Origin: Siphonodentalium dalli
Lineage: Eukaryota > Mollusca > Scaphopoda > Gadilida > Siphonodentaliidae
Assembly (NCBI GenBank): GCA_032622095.1
Contig: CP136068.1
Location: 8,347,314 to 8,411,313, forward strand
Direction of reading: 5' to 3'
Length of the DNA: 64,000 nucleotides
The notes under the pieces were generated by a model. The model was not told where the DNA came from and did not search any database. It worked only from the letters and a program-made list of their open reading frames with translations. The position numbers and the translations under genes are program-made. Below, piece by piece: positions 44,096 to 54,171 of the stretch (within the stretch, counting starts at the first letter, position 1; each line of letters begins with the position of its first letter).

Positions 44096-44530
44096 GTTTG
44101 CGGTCACATTATCTAGCACATGGTCTGGACCTGTTCTATAACTATACCACATCCGCATACTATCTGTTTTCGCTAACAATATGGATAGATATGTACTCCC
44201 CAGATAATGCAAAAATATTTCTCCCAATTTGAAAACTCTAGGCTGCATGGACTCCAGGTTGAGCTTTAATCACTTGCATTTAAGATTAATAGAGTTCAAA
44301 TTGAGGTTACGATCTGACCCTTGGGGCTTGAATGTCCTTCCCATTTCCTTCCCAGACTTAGTGTGTGCGCGAGACGACGTTTTGGTGACGTAAATCGATT
44401 AACAACACTGCAACGTTTGCACGTGTTATTCAATTAGTTTTAATGACGCTTGGTGACGCTTGGTGATGTCGTGGTCACGATGAACAAAACACGTACTTTC
44501 AAAACAATGAATAACACGACAGTTCACAAA
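44096..44530. repeat. Intronic repeat block 2, partly inverted copy of block 1
   Basis: CATTATCTAGCACATGGTCTGG and the 150-base GTTTGCACGTGTTATTCAAT segment are direct repeats of block 1, whereas the module around GATCTGACCCTTGGGGCTTG is inverted. So modules were duplicated and one flipped. Confidence 0.85.
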
Positions 44531-44731
44531 CCAAACCCTCAATAAAACTTAATATAATTATCCACATCTCTCTGTGAGGCGTTTCAGTTTTTGCATCAGG
44601 TGTCATCACTGTCGTCGTCATCGTCGTCGTTATGTGGGCGTCATTATGTTCATCGCTATCGTCATTTCCGTGTCGTCTAGTTTGTTGTAACCATCACTGT
44701 GACCGTTATAGTGCATATGTGCAACACTAAC

Positions 44732-44932
44732 CTTTGTCTTGTCCTAGCGCCCTTAGTAGTGTCGCCACATCATCCAGCATCGCCTGACTCTCAATGGTTA
44801 TGAGATGAGCTCCGTCTTCCTCACAACACATCCGTGCGACATCACCAATCACAGGGGAATCCCCGAATCTCAGTAGATAATTCTTCCCGGTTAGTGTCCT
44901 TGGTTCGTACCCAGAAGAAGGGTAGCAGGTGG
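44732..44932 (-). CDS. C-type lectin domain, first lectin exon (paralogue 3)
   Basis: Minus-strand exon of 201 nt, not marked by a start or stop of its own. It lies between TTGACTTCAAG and GTTAGTG and is phase 1 on both sides. It encodes the first half of a lectin fold: TCYPSSGYEP, a strand-like KNYLLRF, then ARMCCEEDGAHLITIESQAM, the classic C-x-x-x-G-A-x-L segment, and LLRALGQDK leading to the next exon. The extra N-terminal Cys suggests the long-form fold with an additional disulfide. Reading from 50050-50299 into this exon and on to 42061-42275 gives 250+201+215 = 666 nt, an unbroken 221-residue protein plus stop. Confidence 0.85.
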
Positions 44933-45144
44933 CTTGAAGTCAATAAGAATTAAGTCTGGTAAATCAAATGGGAAATGTTGAGCGTATTATCTGAACATTT
45001 ACTAAGGGATAACTACTCGTCAATACGTATTTATTATATAAATGGTTAACTAATTTTTCAGATGTGTGTAAAATGCATGTAATATACATGAGTACAGCAA
45101 TAAGTGCTAGCATTAATCACCTGTGCGTGAATGAATACCTAAGT
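44933..45144 (-). other. Part of the large first intron of the lectin gene
   Basis: If exon 50050-50299 is the first exon, the intron runs 44933-50049 and holds a Polinton fragment, a family-B repeat and other repeats. No further exon is needed for frame. Confidence 0.5.
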
Positions 45145-45700
45145 AGTATTGGCTGCCACACTGGCCCACCATCCTCGCTCGTGGCAGCCAAACCTCTCGC
45201 TCGGGGCCACTCTGGACCATGGGCCAGAGTGTCGACGAGCGAGGGTGGGCCAGAGTGACAGTCCATGGCCGGGCTCGTCGGTACAGAGGTTGTGTTAGAT
45301 TCCAAAGAGTAAGGTGAGCACTTCGAAGGGGTTTTGACAGAAAAGAGCATAATTTACTAATGTATCGTTTTTTTCTCGGATTCGAATGGCAGTGTGGTAA
45401 GCGAAGGGTGTTCCCCTTCGCTGGACAAACTGAACTTAGAATAATACCGGGGGGGATATTAGTATATTGTGCTACTTTACCAGTGCATTTTTAACAAAAG
45501 CGAAAGTCTTCGAATAGATTCGAAGACGCTAGCGCTGTGAAATGTACATGCAAGAGCCATCTTATATCAGGTTTTGGGTGGCCCTGAAAAGGGCCATTTT
45601 ATGTCAGATCACAAGAAGTGGATATGGGGTCTTTATGAACCTCTTGGTCCAACTCCCGAAACACAAGCGTACCCTCGATGAGAGACTGTTATCCGATTTA
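45145..45700 (-). mobile_element. Second Polinton terminus, inverted and truncated
   Basis: Begins AGTATTGGCTGCCACACTGG, the partner of the terminus at 5657, and runs in inverse orientation through the same landmarks (CCAAAGAGTAAGGTGAGC, TTCGAAGACGCTAGCGCTG, GGCCCTGAAAAGGGCC) into the last codons of the unknown ORF (about 45602-45690). It then stops, so the remainder of the element is missing. The hairpin zone (45160-45275) is shorter than in the first copy. No target duplication visible. Confidence 0.85.
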
Positions 45701-45879
45701 CAGTACCACCAAGACGAAGCAGCCTCATTCCGCTCAACTCGGCGGGCTTTTTAGTAAGCAACAAATCGCGGCGAATCGCCAACATATATTTGTCCACGGC
45801 GATTTGAAACGACGGGATTTATCATAACGCCGGAACCCTATGAACAACAACAGGATGACTTCCTAATATAATACACGAG

Positions 45880-46270
45880 ACAATATAAAGAATATGCAAT
45901 GTTAAGTTACCATAATTATGCTTAGGGTGGATACACACTTGTATGTATAATTTATGTAAATATCGTGTAATTGGCGATTTACACGGAACTTGAGTTGTGT
46001 CCGCTGACAACCAAATCATGTGTTCGATAACTGAGTTCAGCTCTAATTAGGGTGGAATGAACTGCTTGAAATAATTGTTCGCACGTTAACTCACGTGGTG
46101 GGCGGATGTATGTTTTCCGAGGGATAAACCAGCCTCGGAGCGTAGGAATTCGGCCTCGTAATGTTCGAGGACGTGTAGCGCGAGCACATTACATGTGGCT
46201 GGTTTATCTCTTACAAATTCGTGCACATTATCAGATAGTGTCGCCACGGCCTGGATCTCAACGGCCTATT
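45880..46270 (-). repeat. Dispersed repeat family B, copy 3 (uninterrupted, inverted)
   Basis: Covers both parts of copy 1 (8600-8862 and 9813-9960) in one piece, giving the empty site for the TTAA foldback element. Contains an inner inverted pair GATAAACCAGCCTCGGAGC and GCTGGTTTATC. Confidence 0.85.
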
Positions 46271-47829
46271 TATCTCGGCAATTGGATCATACCCATAATT
46301 TCACTATATAATATAATTCATCCAATGAGCGAGGGTGAGCACTGCCCGAACTAATTGTGATTTATTTTCATGTTGATGGGAAGATATAGATCATCAGTAA
46401 TGCGGATGTCAAGGTAATCTTGGCGGTCATGATATACATAAAATTTGGCTCATCTAAAACATTCGCCATTATATTTGACGCCGAATGAAAAAAACAGCCG
46501 GGTGGCTTTACCAGCTGGGTATATAGGGACTTTATAGTGAAGGCCGGGCACACTGTGCCATGTTACTTTATATGCACATGTCTTGCTTGATGGACACGAT
46601 TAATTGCTGGCCATATCGCATGTGTCCGGAATGTCGTATTTCAAATTGGATATATAGCCCACACAATAACCTATACACAACTAAGAGGACAAATCGACAA
46701 TTGTCCCGCTGATAGGCACACAGCAACACTATGTGAAAATAGTTGCGGCAATCTCGATCATTATTATTAAGACAGAATCCCTGCTGTACTGTAAATGCTT
46801 ATAGTGGCGAGATTTAATGGGCACGGGTTAAACGACCGATTGCAATCAAATAACTATTGTATCATTCTGTTCCAGTCACTGCTATGTATTGTTGTAGTTA
46901 TCTTGCGAAATTATGCTAATGTTCCATACACCATTTCTCATATTGACTTTACGAAGTATCTAACATGTTGTGGCTTGACCTGAACCCAACACCCACTGGG
47001 GAACATTATCGACAATTGTGCCACACAAGACGTTTACTTTAAGGCATGGTTAACAGCTGAAATATCAATAACAAAATAATGCACGGTATTATGTGAGCCA
47101 CATGAGCAGAGTCAGTTTAAAAGAATGCTGGGCTATTTTCTAAAATTACGAGTATGGTATATCACTGCGGGAGAGCAATCGGGAGTTTTAATTACATTTC
47201 AGGCTATATCATCGATAATAATTATACTGATACCTTGTTCATGCACACACATGTGATGAAATGCGAACAAACTAGTGCTGTGTTATATATGTTTGCAAAT
47301 ACTTGTCTGCCTGTCCTTGTAACAATGCCTGGTGTGGTTCAAATATGCCAAAGTGGAGTTGTCTGACTACATGTAATATAAAAATATCGTCCAGTTGGGG
47401 TCGAGGTTATCGCAACATTGCCACCGAGTTTCACTTAACTGATATATTGGTATCCCCCCTTTATATGAGAAATTCAATTTTTAATGGTTAGTGTGAACAT
47501 ATTTATTTCCAGTCATAACTTCAGATCCCCTACAACCCGATAAATCGTGTACTGCTACCTTAAAGGAAAAATAGAGTTACTCCCCCTCAGAGCGCCAATG
47601 TCTAATTAAGTCTCTGACAAACACCGATAAGATTGATATATAACACATACTAGTGTTTCTTCAGTGCGAATGGGATATAAGGTCAATATATGTACTATGG
47701 TTTCAATAAAATGAACAAATTTCACCAAAATTATTGGTTATAGCGAAAAAACAAAGATAAATTATAAATGTGACAGCATGTACAGCCACCTCCAAACTAA
47801 ATCTCATCCCAGTCGAAAAGGCAGTCTGA
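46271..47829. other. About 1.5 kb without recognised features
   Basis: No gene or clear repeat. CCTACAACCCGATAAATCGTGTA at 47528 recurs at 49408, too short to call a family. Confidence 0.4.
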
Positions 47830-48680
47830 ACATATATATCACATCTGTATTGTGCTGACCAGATCATATGCATTGTGATTATTTTCTAGCCAGCCCCCCC
47901 CCCCCCCAACACCCCCAATATAATAATGTTAAGACAATGACAATACTTGGTTACTCCTAAAGACGGCCGAGACTGAATAACTAACTATTAATACAGCTAT
48001 TTGCACGGGGTATCTGAGGAAATCCAGTGTTGGAATGTTCCCTTAGCAACAATTTTCGTTACATGCAAATCACTTGTACGTAGTCATATAACAACGCAAA
48101 ACTACAAACATATCGGAATAACTAATGCATATATAATCACCTCCTCCCACAAAATGTGAACCATGTTTATTTGCCCGGTTGGTGTACATTCTATGACTTA
48201 TGTTTAAGTTGAAATCACACTATTTATGTATAGCATCTTATATCACATCTGTATTGTGCTGGTGCTCACGCGCTGTTCGTGGTTACTCAGTAGCTGACTT
48301 CTCCCTCTCCACTATACTTATTGATATTACTAGGTCATTCAGAAACACGACCAATACTAAATAACCAACAGTAATACGGCTTTTCGCACCAGGTTTCCAA
48401 GGAATTCCTTTGTTGAAATGTTTGCGTGACAACACGTTTCGTCAAATGAATGTCATTTTGATGTAATTACACAAAAAGGCAACACTCAAAACGAATCGAA
48501 GAGAGTAACTGATACATATATAACCACACCACCACCCTCCCACCCCCAAATGTGAACCGTAATGCTAATCTTTTATTCATAGTAGCCATACGTTGAATTT
48601 GGTGTTTGCCCTGTCGGTGTGAGCATTCAGTGACTTTCAAGCTGGAATCCTGAAATCCATAGTATATATAGCCTCTCAGA
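47830..48680 (+). repeat. Diverged tandem duplication of about 420 bp, with poly-C run
   Basis: The two halves (from ATATATCACATCTGTATTGTGCTG at about 47838 and TATCACATCTGTATTGTGCTG at about 48241) share AACTAA-AGTAATAC/ATTAATAC, a CACC-CCTCCCAC patch and AATGTGAACC-T. A C14 run lies at 47894-47907. Confidence 0.6.
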
Positions 48681-50049
48681 CAAATACTCTACAAGCAAAT
48701 GCGCCTAATTCCGAGCACAAATATATCAATACGTGAATAGTAACTCACACACGAAAATAGGAAAGATAAAACGTTTCAGTAGATTTTCACTAATATATCC
48801 AGTTTGAAAGTCTCTTTATGGTAGAAATACACGATGTCCAGCAATTTTGGCAAATCTGGGAGGGGATACTGTACTTCAAATCAATGCTGAGCCATTATCT
48901 TTGGCATACGTCCCATCAAGCATGTTTTCAGTAATTTTAGGTGTAATCATGTGTCTGTACTTTAGCTTCTTTGTACAACGTGTTATGCCCTTGGTTTCCA
49001 CACACAACACGATCAATTTTACCAATGTTTGACTCAAATTGACCATTTTCAACCCATGACCATGAGTCCATGACAGAGTGAATGTCAGTATATAAGATTC
49101 GTCCACCTGATAGAGCTATGTTAGAGCTGATAAATATTTGAAATAGAAAACAAGTATTTACCAATTTGAAACAAAAATGTCTCGCAAGCGCAGATGACAG
49201 AATTCAGGATAGAGAAATCGGGCTATTTTCCTGTAACCAATAACACAGAGTTGGCCTTCACTGAATACGGAAATCCTGTTGCGTATCCAAATTTTCCACT
49301 TTTTTGAAAACTTTCCCAGTTTTGTAAAATAATTAAACCTTCACACCAGTAATGACACTTTTAACACAGGCCACATTGGTACTTATTTTTCTGTTCTTTT
49401 TTAGACACCCTACAACCCGATAAATCGTGTAGTGCTGCCAATTCGTATGGTGCATATTTATTATAGCCGATAGGAAACATCAAAGCTAGCGTTCCAATTA
49501 TACATTTGTTTACATGTGCTATTTACTTTGATAATCGCCTTAATTAAATGTTAAATTAATTCGTAGTTGTTGAAAGGTCATATCTTTGTAAAATGCATAT
49601 ACTATATGTATGTCCTTCTCATGTGCACGATCACATACCTACAATATATACCTGTTGTACATGCCTGCCTGCATGTCATACAATAAATACTACAACTAAT
49701 ATCGTCCACTGATGGCGTTAGCGGCATTCGCGGTTAAAGTGAGCGATTCGCTGATATTTAGATGTCGGTTATTTGCGGCGATTCGCCGGGATTTCGACTG
49801 GACCGATCGCCGCGTTGAGGCTACTTCATATTGGATGAACAATAATAGTTTACTCACAACGCAGTACTACATTCAAATGAATCGAACTTTATCGTTATAT
49901 CACATTGCTAGATGAGCGGAAGGAATTAAGACATGTCTATTGTAGTATTAGCAAAGCACAAAGTCTTGTCAAGATCTGTAATCGATTATTGTGTTTTGTT
50001 ATTGGGAAGAATGGGTACAGCAGGACATATGTATAATCTTCTTACTTAC
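48681..50049. other. Intron sequence of the lectin gene; possible foreign exon inside
   Basis: Mostly featureless AT-rich sequence apart from the exon-like stretch at 48937-49126 described separately. Confidence 0.4.
48937..49126 (-). pseudogene. Exon-like fragment, possible tectonin-type repeat
   Basis: On the minus strand, after a strong acceptor (TTCAAATATTTATCAG), a frame encodes about 62 residues with SGGRILYTDI, SWSWVENGQF and KIDRVVCGNQGHNTLYK, then a stop. The W-x-x-V-x-G ... V-x-G-N ... Y-K spacing vaguely recalls tectonin/fish-egg-lectin repeats, but I am not sure. Its phase (one leading base) does not fit the surrounding lectin gene, so it is a separate fragment or chance. Confidence 0.25.
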
Positions 50050-50299
50050 CAATGTCGAATTTGCCATTGTCGTCTGCTTGCAGATAGCACGCGGTCTCAT
50101 TGAAGGTGAAGGACACACATCCCGCGGTACTAAGACAATCTTTGCTGCATTCGATTTTTGACCTTGGTCTTGTTGACGCGATGACACTGGTTGCCTTCTC
50201 AACTCCCTTTCTGGTGAATTTCGCCTCGACTATATCGCGGGATCCCGATGATGAATGAGGGATGAACCACCACAACAATACAAGTCCGCGGATATCCAT
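50050..50299 (-). CDS. PAN/apple-type first exon of the complete lectin gene (paralogue 3)
   Basis: Minus-strand exon of 250 nt. The Met at 50299 is chosen because all three paralogues align there; another in-frame Met lies five codons upstream. A signal peptide (MDIRGLVLLWWFIPHSSSG) is followed by RDIVEAKFTRKG and the Cys set IECSKDCLSTAGCVSF and ACYLQADDNG. The donor ATTG/GTAAGT leaves phase 1, which matches exon 44732-44932. The joined product is a secreted protein of about 221 residues: signal peptide, PAN-like module, C-type lectin domain. Such proteins commonly act in invertebrate innate recognition; that role is inference. An intermediate phase-1 linker exon, as seen at 21445, could also be included by splicing. 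Confidence 0.75.
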
Positions 50300-50475
50300 A
50301 TCATTTACGCGCACATCAGAAAGACATATCCGCCTGATCCATGAACCATGTTCAGACAGCGGACTAACTACACAGGTGCCAATACGTCTCCTCCCGCGAA
50401 TCCAACCGGTCTCTTTTATTCCACAAACATCAGAACTTATCGCGTGTGACGGCGTAATTATCCACGGACACTAAT
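50300..50475 (-). promoter_or_regulatory. Promoter-proximal region of lectin paralogue 3
   Basis: Aligns to the upstream regions of paralogues 1 and 2, but the CRE is degraded: TATCGCGTGTGACGGCGTAATT at about 50438-50459 occupies the same position, 148 bases from the ATG. Confidence 0.4.
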
Positions 50476-50789
50476 CAATTACCTGGCGTGTTCAGTTGGT
50501 CGGGAGCTCTATAGGTAAATGTGTTTTTATTATCAGAGGACACAGTGGGCAAGACTATAACAAGGTTTTTTTTATTAGTTCCTGGATGTATAAATATCGG
50601 CATCTTGATTTTTGCGAGACACAAGTTCCGCCTGTTCATACATTTAGTGTTCAAACGCTTCACATATTGGTAAACGAGAACTTGTGTAATTGCCGTAATT
50701 GTCAAATAACCGAATTTATCAACCACAATATACCATGCGTTTATGTTGCCAGCCCATAGTTACAACAACACATACACTCTTAAAAATAT

Positions 50790-51125
50790 AGGTACTATAT
50801 AGTACCTATATAGGTACTATCCTTGCCACTCTTAGTGCCTAACTTTAGGTACTATATAGTACCTATATGATATAGATACTATCAAGTACCTAATTAGGTA
50901 TTAAATAGTGCCTAACTTTAGGTACTATATAGTACCTATATGATTTAGAGTACTATAAAGTACCTAATTAGGTATTATCTGGTACCTAATTAGCTAATAT
51001 ATAGTAGCTACACAGCAATTAGTTATTATATAGTCCCTAACTTTAGGTACTATATATTACCTATATGATATAATGTAGCTATTATAAAGTACCTAATTAG
51101 TTATTATATAGTACCTAAGTATGTA
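50790..51125. repeat. Palindromic TAGGTACTATATAGTACCTA array
   Basis: At least eight variants of GGTACTATATAGTACC and TACCTAATTAGGTA, themselves palindromes, in about 340 bases; similar units recur near 54100-54150 at the other end of the element. Confidence 0.85.
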
Positions 51126-51343
51126 TTATGACATAAACTGTTGGCAGCAACTGGACCATCATAAACTATCGTACAATTACAACATCATCATTTAAATGTA
51201 ACGTAAATATACAGCTTAATCGTTAAATTACATGTACATGGCCAATGTAATCTGAAGCTGAGAACCTGGTGTGAATCGAACTGTGGTGGGGTCTCAATCA
51301 TATCTACCCCTCCACGTAATAAACACATGCCAATAAATGACAT

Positions 51344-51734
51344 AAGGCCAAAGAAAAAAAAATTGTGGTTTGGGTTTTCCTACCGACCCTATTTTAAACT
51401 TCCTACCTTAAAGTTTTGTAATGGTTTTCAAGAAAATCTATTTAATTTTTTCTCAAAATATTTCATTAAACACAAAAAAAACACATTTAAGTATCTCAGA
51501 ATAGGTTGAATTCTGAGTGAAAGTATTGTGTAATATTCCAATTTATACACAAATAATCAAAAGTAGTTTTACTGTTTTATGTCAATCTTGCAGAGCAAAA
51601 TACGCACATGAAAGGTCATAAGAATATGTCAAATTGAAAAAATTAATGAACAAAATAAAATTTCAAGCCTACCTACCTACCCTATTTTTTTCGGCTTCTA
51701 ACCCAAACCATACATTTATTTTTCTTTGGCCTAA
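51344..51734. mobile_element. 390-bp MITE with AGGCCAAAGAAAAA ends
   Basis: Inverted ends AAGGCCAAAGAAAAA and TTTTTCTTTGGCCTAA, followed inward by TGGTTTGGGTT and CTACC-ACCCTA runs on both sides. The small plus-strand frame across it is not a gene. Confidence 0.8.
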
Positions 51735-52054
51735 GTAGCTTGAGGATGGATGTGATCCATCGTAACACAGAAAATTCAACCATGTCCACAGGTGCTAAAT
51801 GTCTGCAATATACATTTACAATTAGATACAAAATCAATTTCCAACACCTAATTGTCATGAAATCGACCTTTCTCGTACAACAGAATTATTGAACAAATTT
51901 ACATACCTTGAATAATTAGGAGAACTAATATGGGTACCAACCTGTGCTTTCACCGTGCCAAAAGATAACAAACTCTGATAATTAACACCTGAGTTACAAG
52001 ATGATATGCTCGGACAGACAGCGCTCGACTACCTGTATATGCCAGGACCCCCGT

Positions 52055-52220
52055 TGGCATGATATGATAATAACTTGGGAGAAACAGAGGAAACATGGTC
52101 TACTGGTATATCTAGTACATCCAATTATAATAACATGGGAAGGACAGAGGAAACAATGGCTACTTTCATCTAATTACTAGTATAATAACATGGGAATATT
52201 AACAGAGGAAACATGGGCTA
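52055..52220 (+). repeat. About 60-bp tandem repeat, three copies
   Basis: Unit AATAAC-TGGGA then ACAGAGGAAACATGG-CTAC starts near 52067, 52130 and 52183. Confidence 0.75.
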
Positions 52221-52329
52221 CCTTTACGGTGGTCGGTGGTTTACATGCGAGCAGAAGGTGCATAAAATACTTAAATTAAAAAAAAAGTAATGAATTGTAC
52301 ACGACTAAGTGTAGCACACATGGTTTCCT

Positions 52330-52715
52330 CTACAAACAATTAATCTGTCTTTGCTGTGATATCGCTTAATTGTAGGAAGTCACGTAAAACCCCAAATATA
52401 AAATAAATAAATGAAAGGCAGTTGCAACATTGAATATATTTTGGGGGTTGTATGTCGCTTTCCACAACTAAGGCGATATAACAATGAGACCAGATAATTT
52501 GTTGGTGGTGGAAACTATGTGGTTTATCGTTAGTCACCTGCAATAGGTAGTCACAATGTAATGTCTGCACATATGTACACCACCGATCATCGAAAAGTTT
52601 TCTTCAGGCAGGAAGTTGGTCGCCAAATAGGAATCGAACACCTGTCTGTCACGAACTGAGATCCCACAGCTTGGTGACCGGTGTTGTGCTCATTGGACCA
52701 CTGATCACCCCAGGC
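52330..52715 (-). mobile_element. tRNA-derived SINE (minus strand)
   Basis: The head at 52715 to about 52620 has pol III promoter boxes in order: TCAGTGGTCCAATGAG (box A type) and, about 45 bases on, GTGTTCGATTCCTA (box B type). A 250-base body follows toward lower coordinates, with GTTATATCGCCTTAGTTGTG and a conserved-looking GGGGTTTTACGTGACTTCC. The minus-strand frame at 52340-52570 is a SINE artefact. Confidence 0.7.
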
Positions 52716-53019
52716 TCCACCCCCTTCCGTTAATACACAACATGAAATTTACATATACACTTTCGGATATAACTACAATTTAAACATGAAATACATATCT
52801 GGACATGTATCTCCTTAAGTATGCAGCCATTGTTATTGACCCAGAAACTCAAACCCAACAAACAGCTTCCATTGGTTTAATTTGGAAGTCCTGAAAATAA
52901 AGTAGCAATATTGTTTACTAATTACTATGGACAAAGAGGCAGCACTGCACCCCCAATTTTGGTTCAAGGTTTGAAAACCCTCATGTCTATGTACAATTTA
53001 CTACAAATACATGTGCATT

Positions 53020-53345
53020 GTTTATGTTGATAAATCGCAAAACTTTGCTATAAATTGCAAACATCGTTACGATAGACCGTAAAATACTTCGCAAAATAAA
53101 TCGCAAACATCACAAACATATTTGCGATAAATCTCAAACATATTTGCAATTTTACAATTAAAATCGCAAAAATCTTTGTGATAAAAATTTTAAATACTTT
53201 GAGAAAATCGCAAACAAATTAACATATACCTTTACGATCGCAAAGGTATGTGTTGTAAATTTGTTTCGGATTTATCAGTCAAAGATATGGCAAAGTATTT
53301 TATCGCAAAAAATGAAAGATGTTTGCGATTTATCGCAGACATAAT
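53020..53345. repeat. TCGCAAA/TTTGCGA-rich degenerate inverted repeats
   Basis: AAATCGCAAA, TTTGCGATAAA and relatives recur about ten times in both orientations in 320 bases, able to pair with each other. Confidence 0.75.
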
Positions 53346-54171
53346 TTTTATAGCTTGTTGAAGTTGTTCCAAATATTACTGTTTTCTGTATCAATCAAGA
53401 TTTATCGATTTTCTCCAATTTTAAATAAAATATTTGGATAAAATTTGTCACTAAACTAAAGCAATTTTTTGGACAGAAATTGTCGCAACTGAGTTTGGGT
53501 GGGTCGGCTTCGGCGCTGGTATTCTACTCCCCATGTTGTCAGTCTGATTTAAAATTGGAAAGTCGAAAAATCTTGATTGAAACAAAAATTGAAAAAACAG
53601 CGGTGTTTGAACAAGATGTCAATAAATTAGCTGATGGATCACTCGAAAATCTTGGAGCAAATTAGTTGTACATGCCAAATTGCGATCATAATCAAGTAAA
53701 CTTACCAGATTACGTCCCGGAATTTCTGACTAGAACTGTATAAGCTGGAAGAATTAATCCATCAAAAAATGTCGGCTGCAAAAATAATTAAATACATGCG
53801 GTCAAGGGACATAATCCATCAAACAAAAACTGTTATAGATGGTGTACGCTGACTATACATGGATATTACATTAGAAACTGTTAATCCATATACAACGATT
53901 AGTCTTGAAAGTTGAAACAGTATTTAAAAATGGCTACTTGAAAAGAAATGCCCCGTGTTCTGCGAATATGCCCTCTGGCGTGAGCGTCTCTGAAATAACA
54001 GAGGGGGGGTAATTTGGTTTATCCTGAATGCGATATAGGTTCCACGATATAGGCACTAAACGCGATATAGCTGCTATATCACACCAATAACATATTTGTG
54101 TTACACATATAGGCACTATAACTACAATAGGTACTATATAGTAGCTATACGGACTCCGATTTTTGTGAGTG
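53346..54171. other. Right end of the TA-flanked element
   Basis: AT-rich to 53990, then GATATAGG and GCTGCTATATCAC type repeats (54025-54150) before the terminus. One plus-strand 61-codon frame is not a recognised gene. Confidence 0.4.

Larger units (their letters stand above)
42276..44731 (-). other. Intron of the lectin gene, filled with shuffled repeat modules
   Basis: Bounded by GT (44731-44730 on the minus strand) and AG (next to 42275). About 2.46 kb; contains the two repeat blocks listed separately and no coding sequence in support of another gene. Confidence 0.7.
50775..54171. mobile_element. 3.4-kb TA-flanked TIR element, composite
   Basis: Ends read CACTCTTAAAAAT on the left and, inward from the right, CACTCACAAAAAT; TA lies outside both. 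Each end leads into units of GGTACTATATAGTACCTA-type sequence. The inside holds a MITE, a tandem repeat, a SINE and a TCGCAAA-rich patch, but no transposase. The inverted ends are short, so I hold the two ends as a pair with moderate certainty. Confidence 0.6.

Noticed and set aside
5657-45145. One giant 40-kb element bounded by the two Polinton termini
   Set aside because: The termini point away from each other: element sequence lies left of 5657 and right of 45145, so the region between is outside both.
52340-52570. 76-codon minus-strand gene
   Set aside because: Falls in the body of the tRNA-derived SINE.
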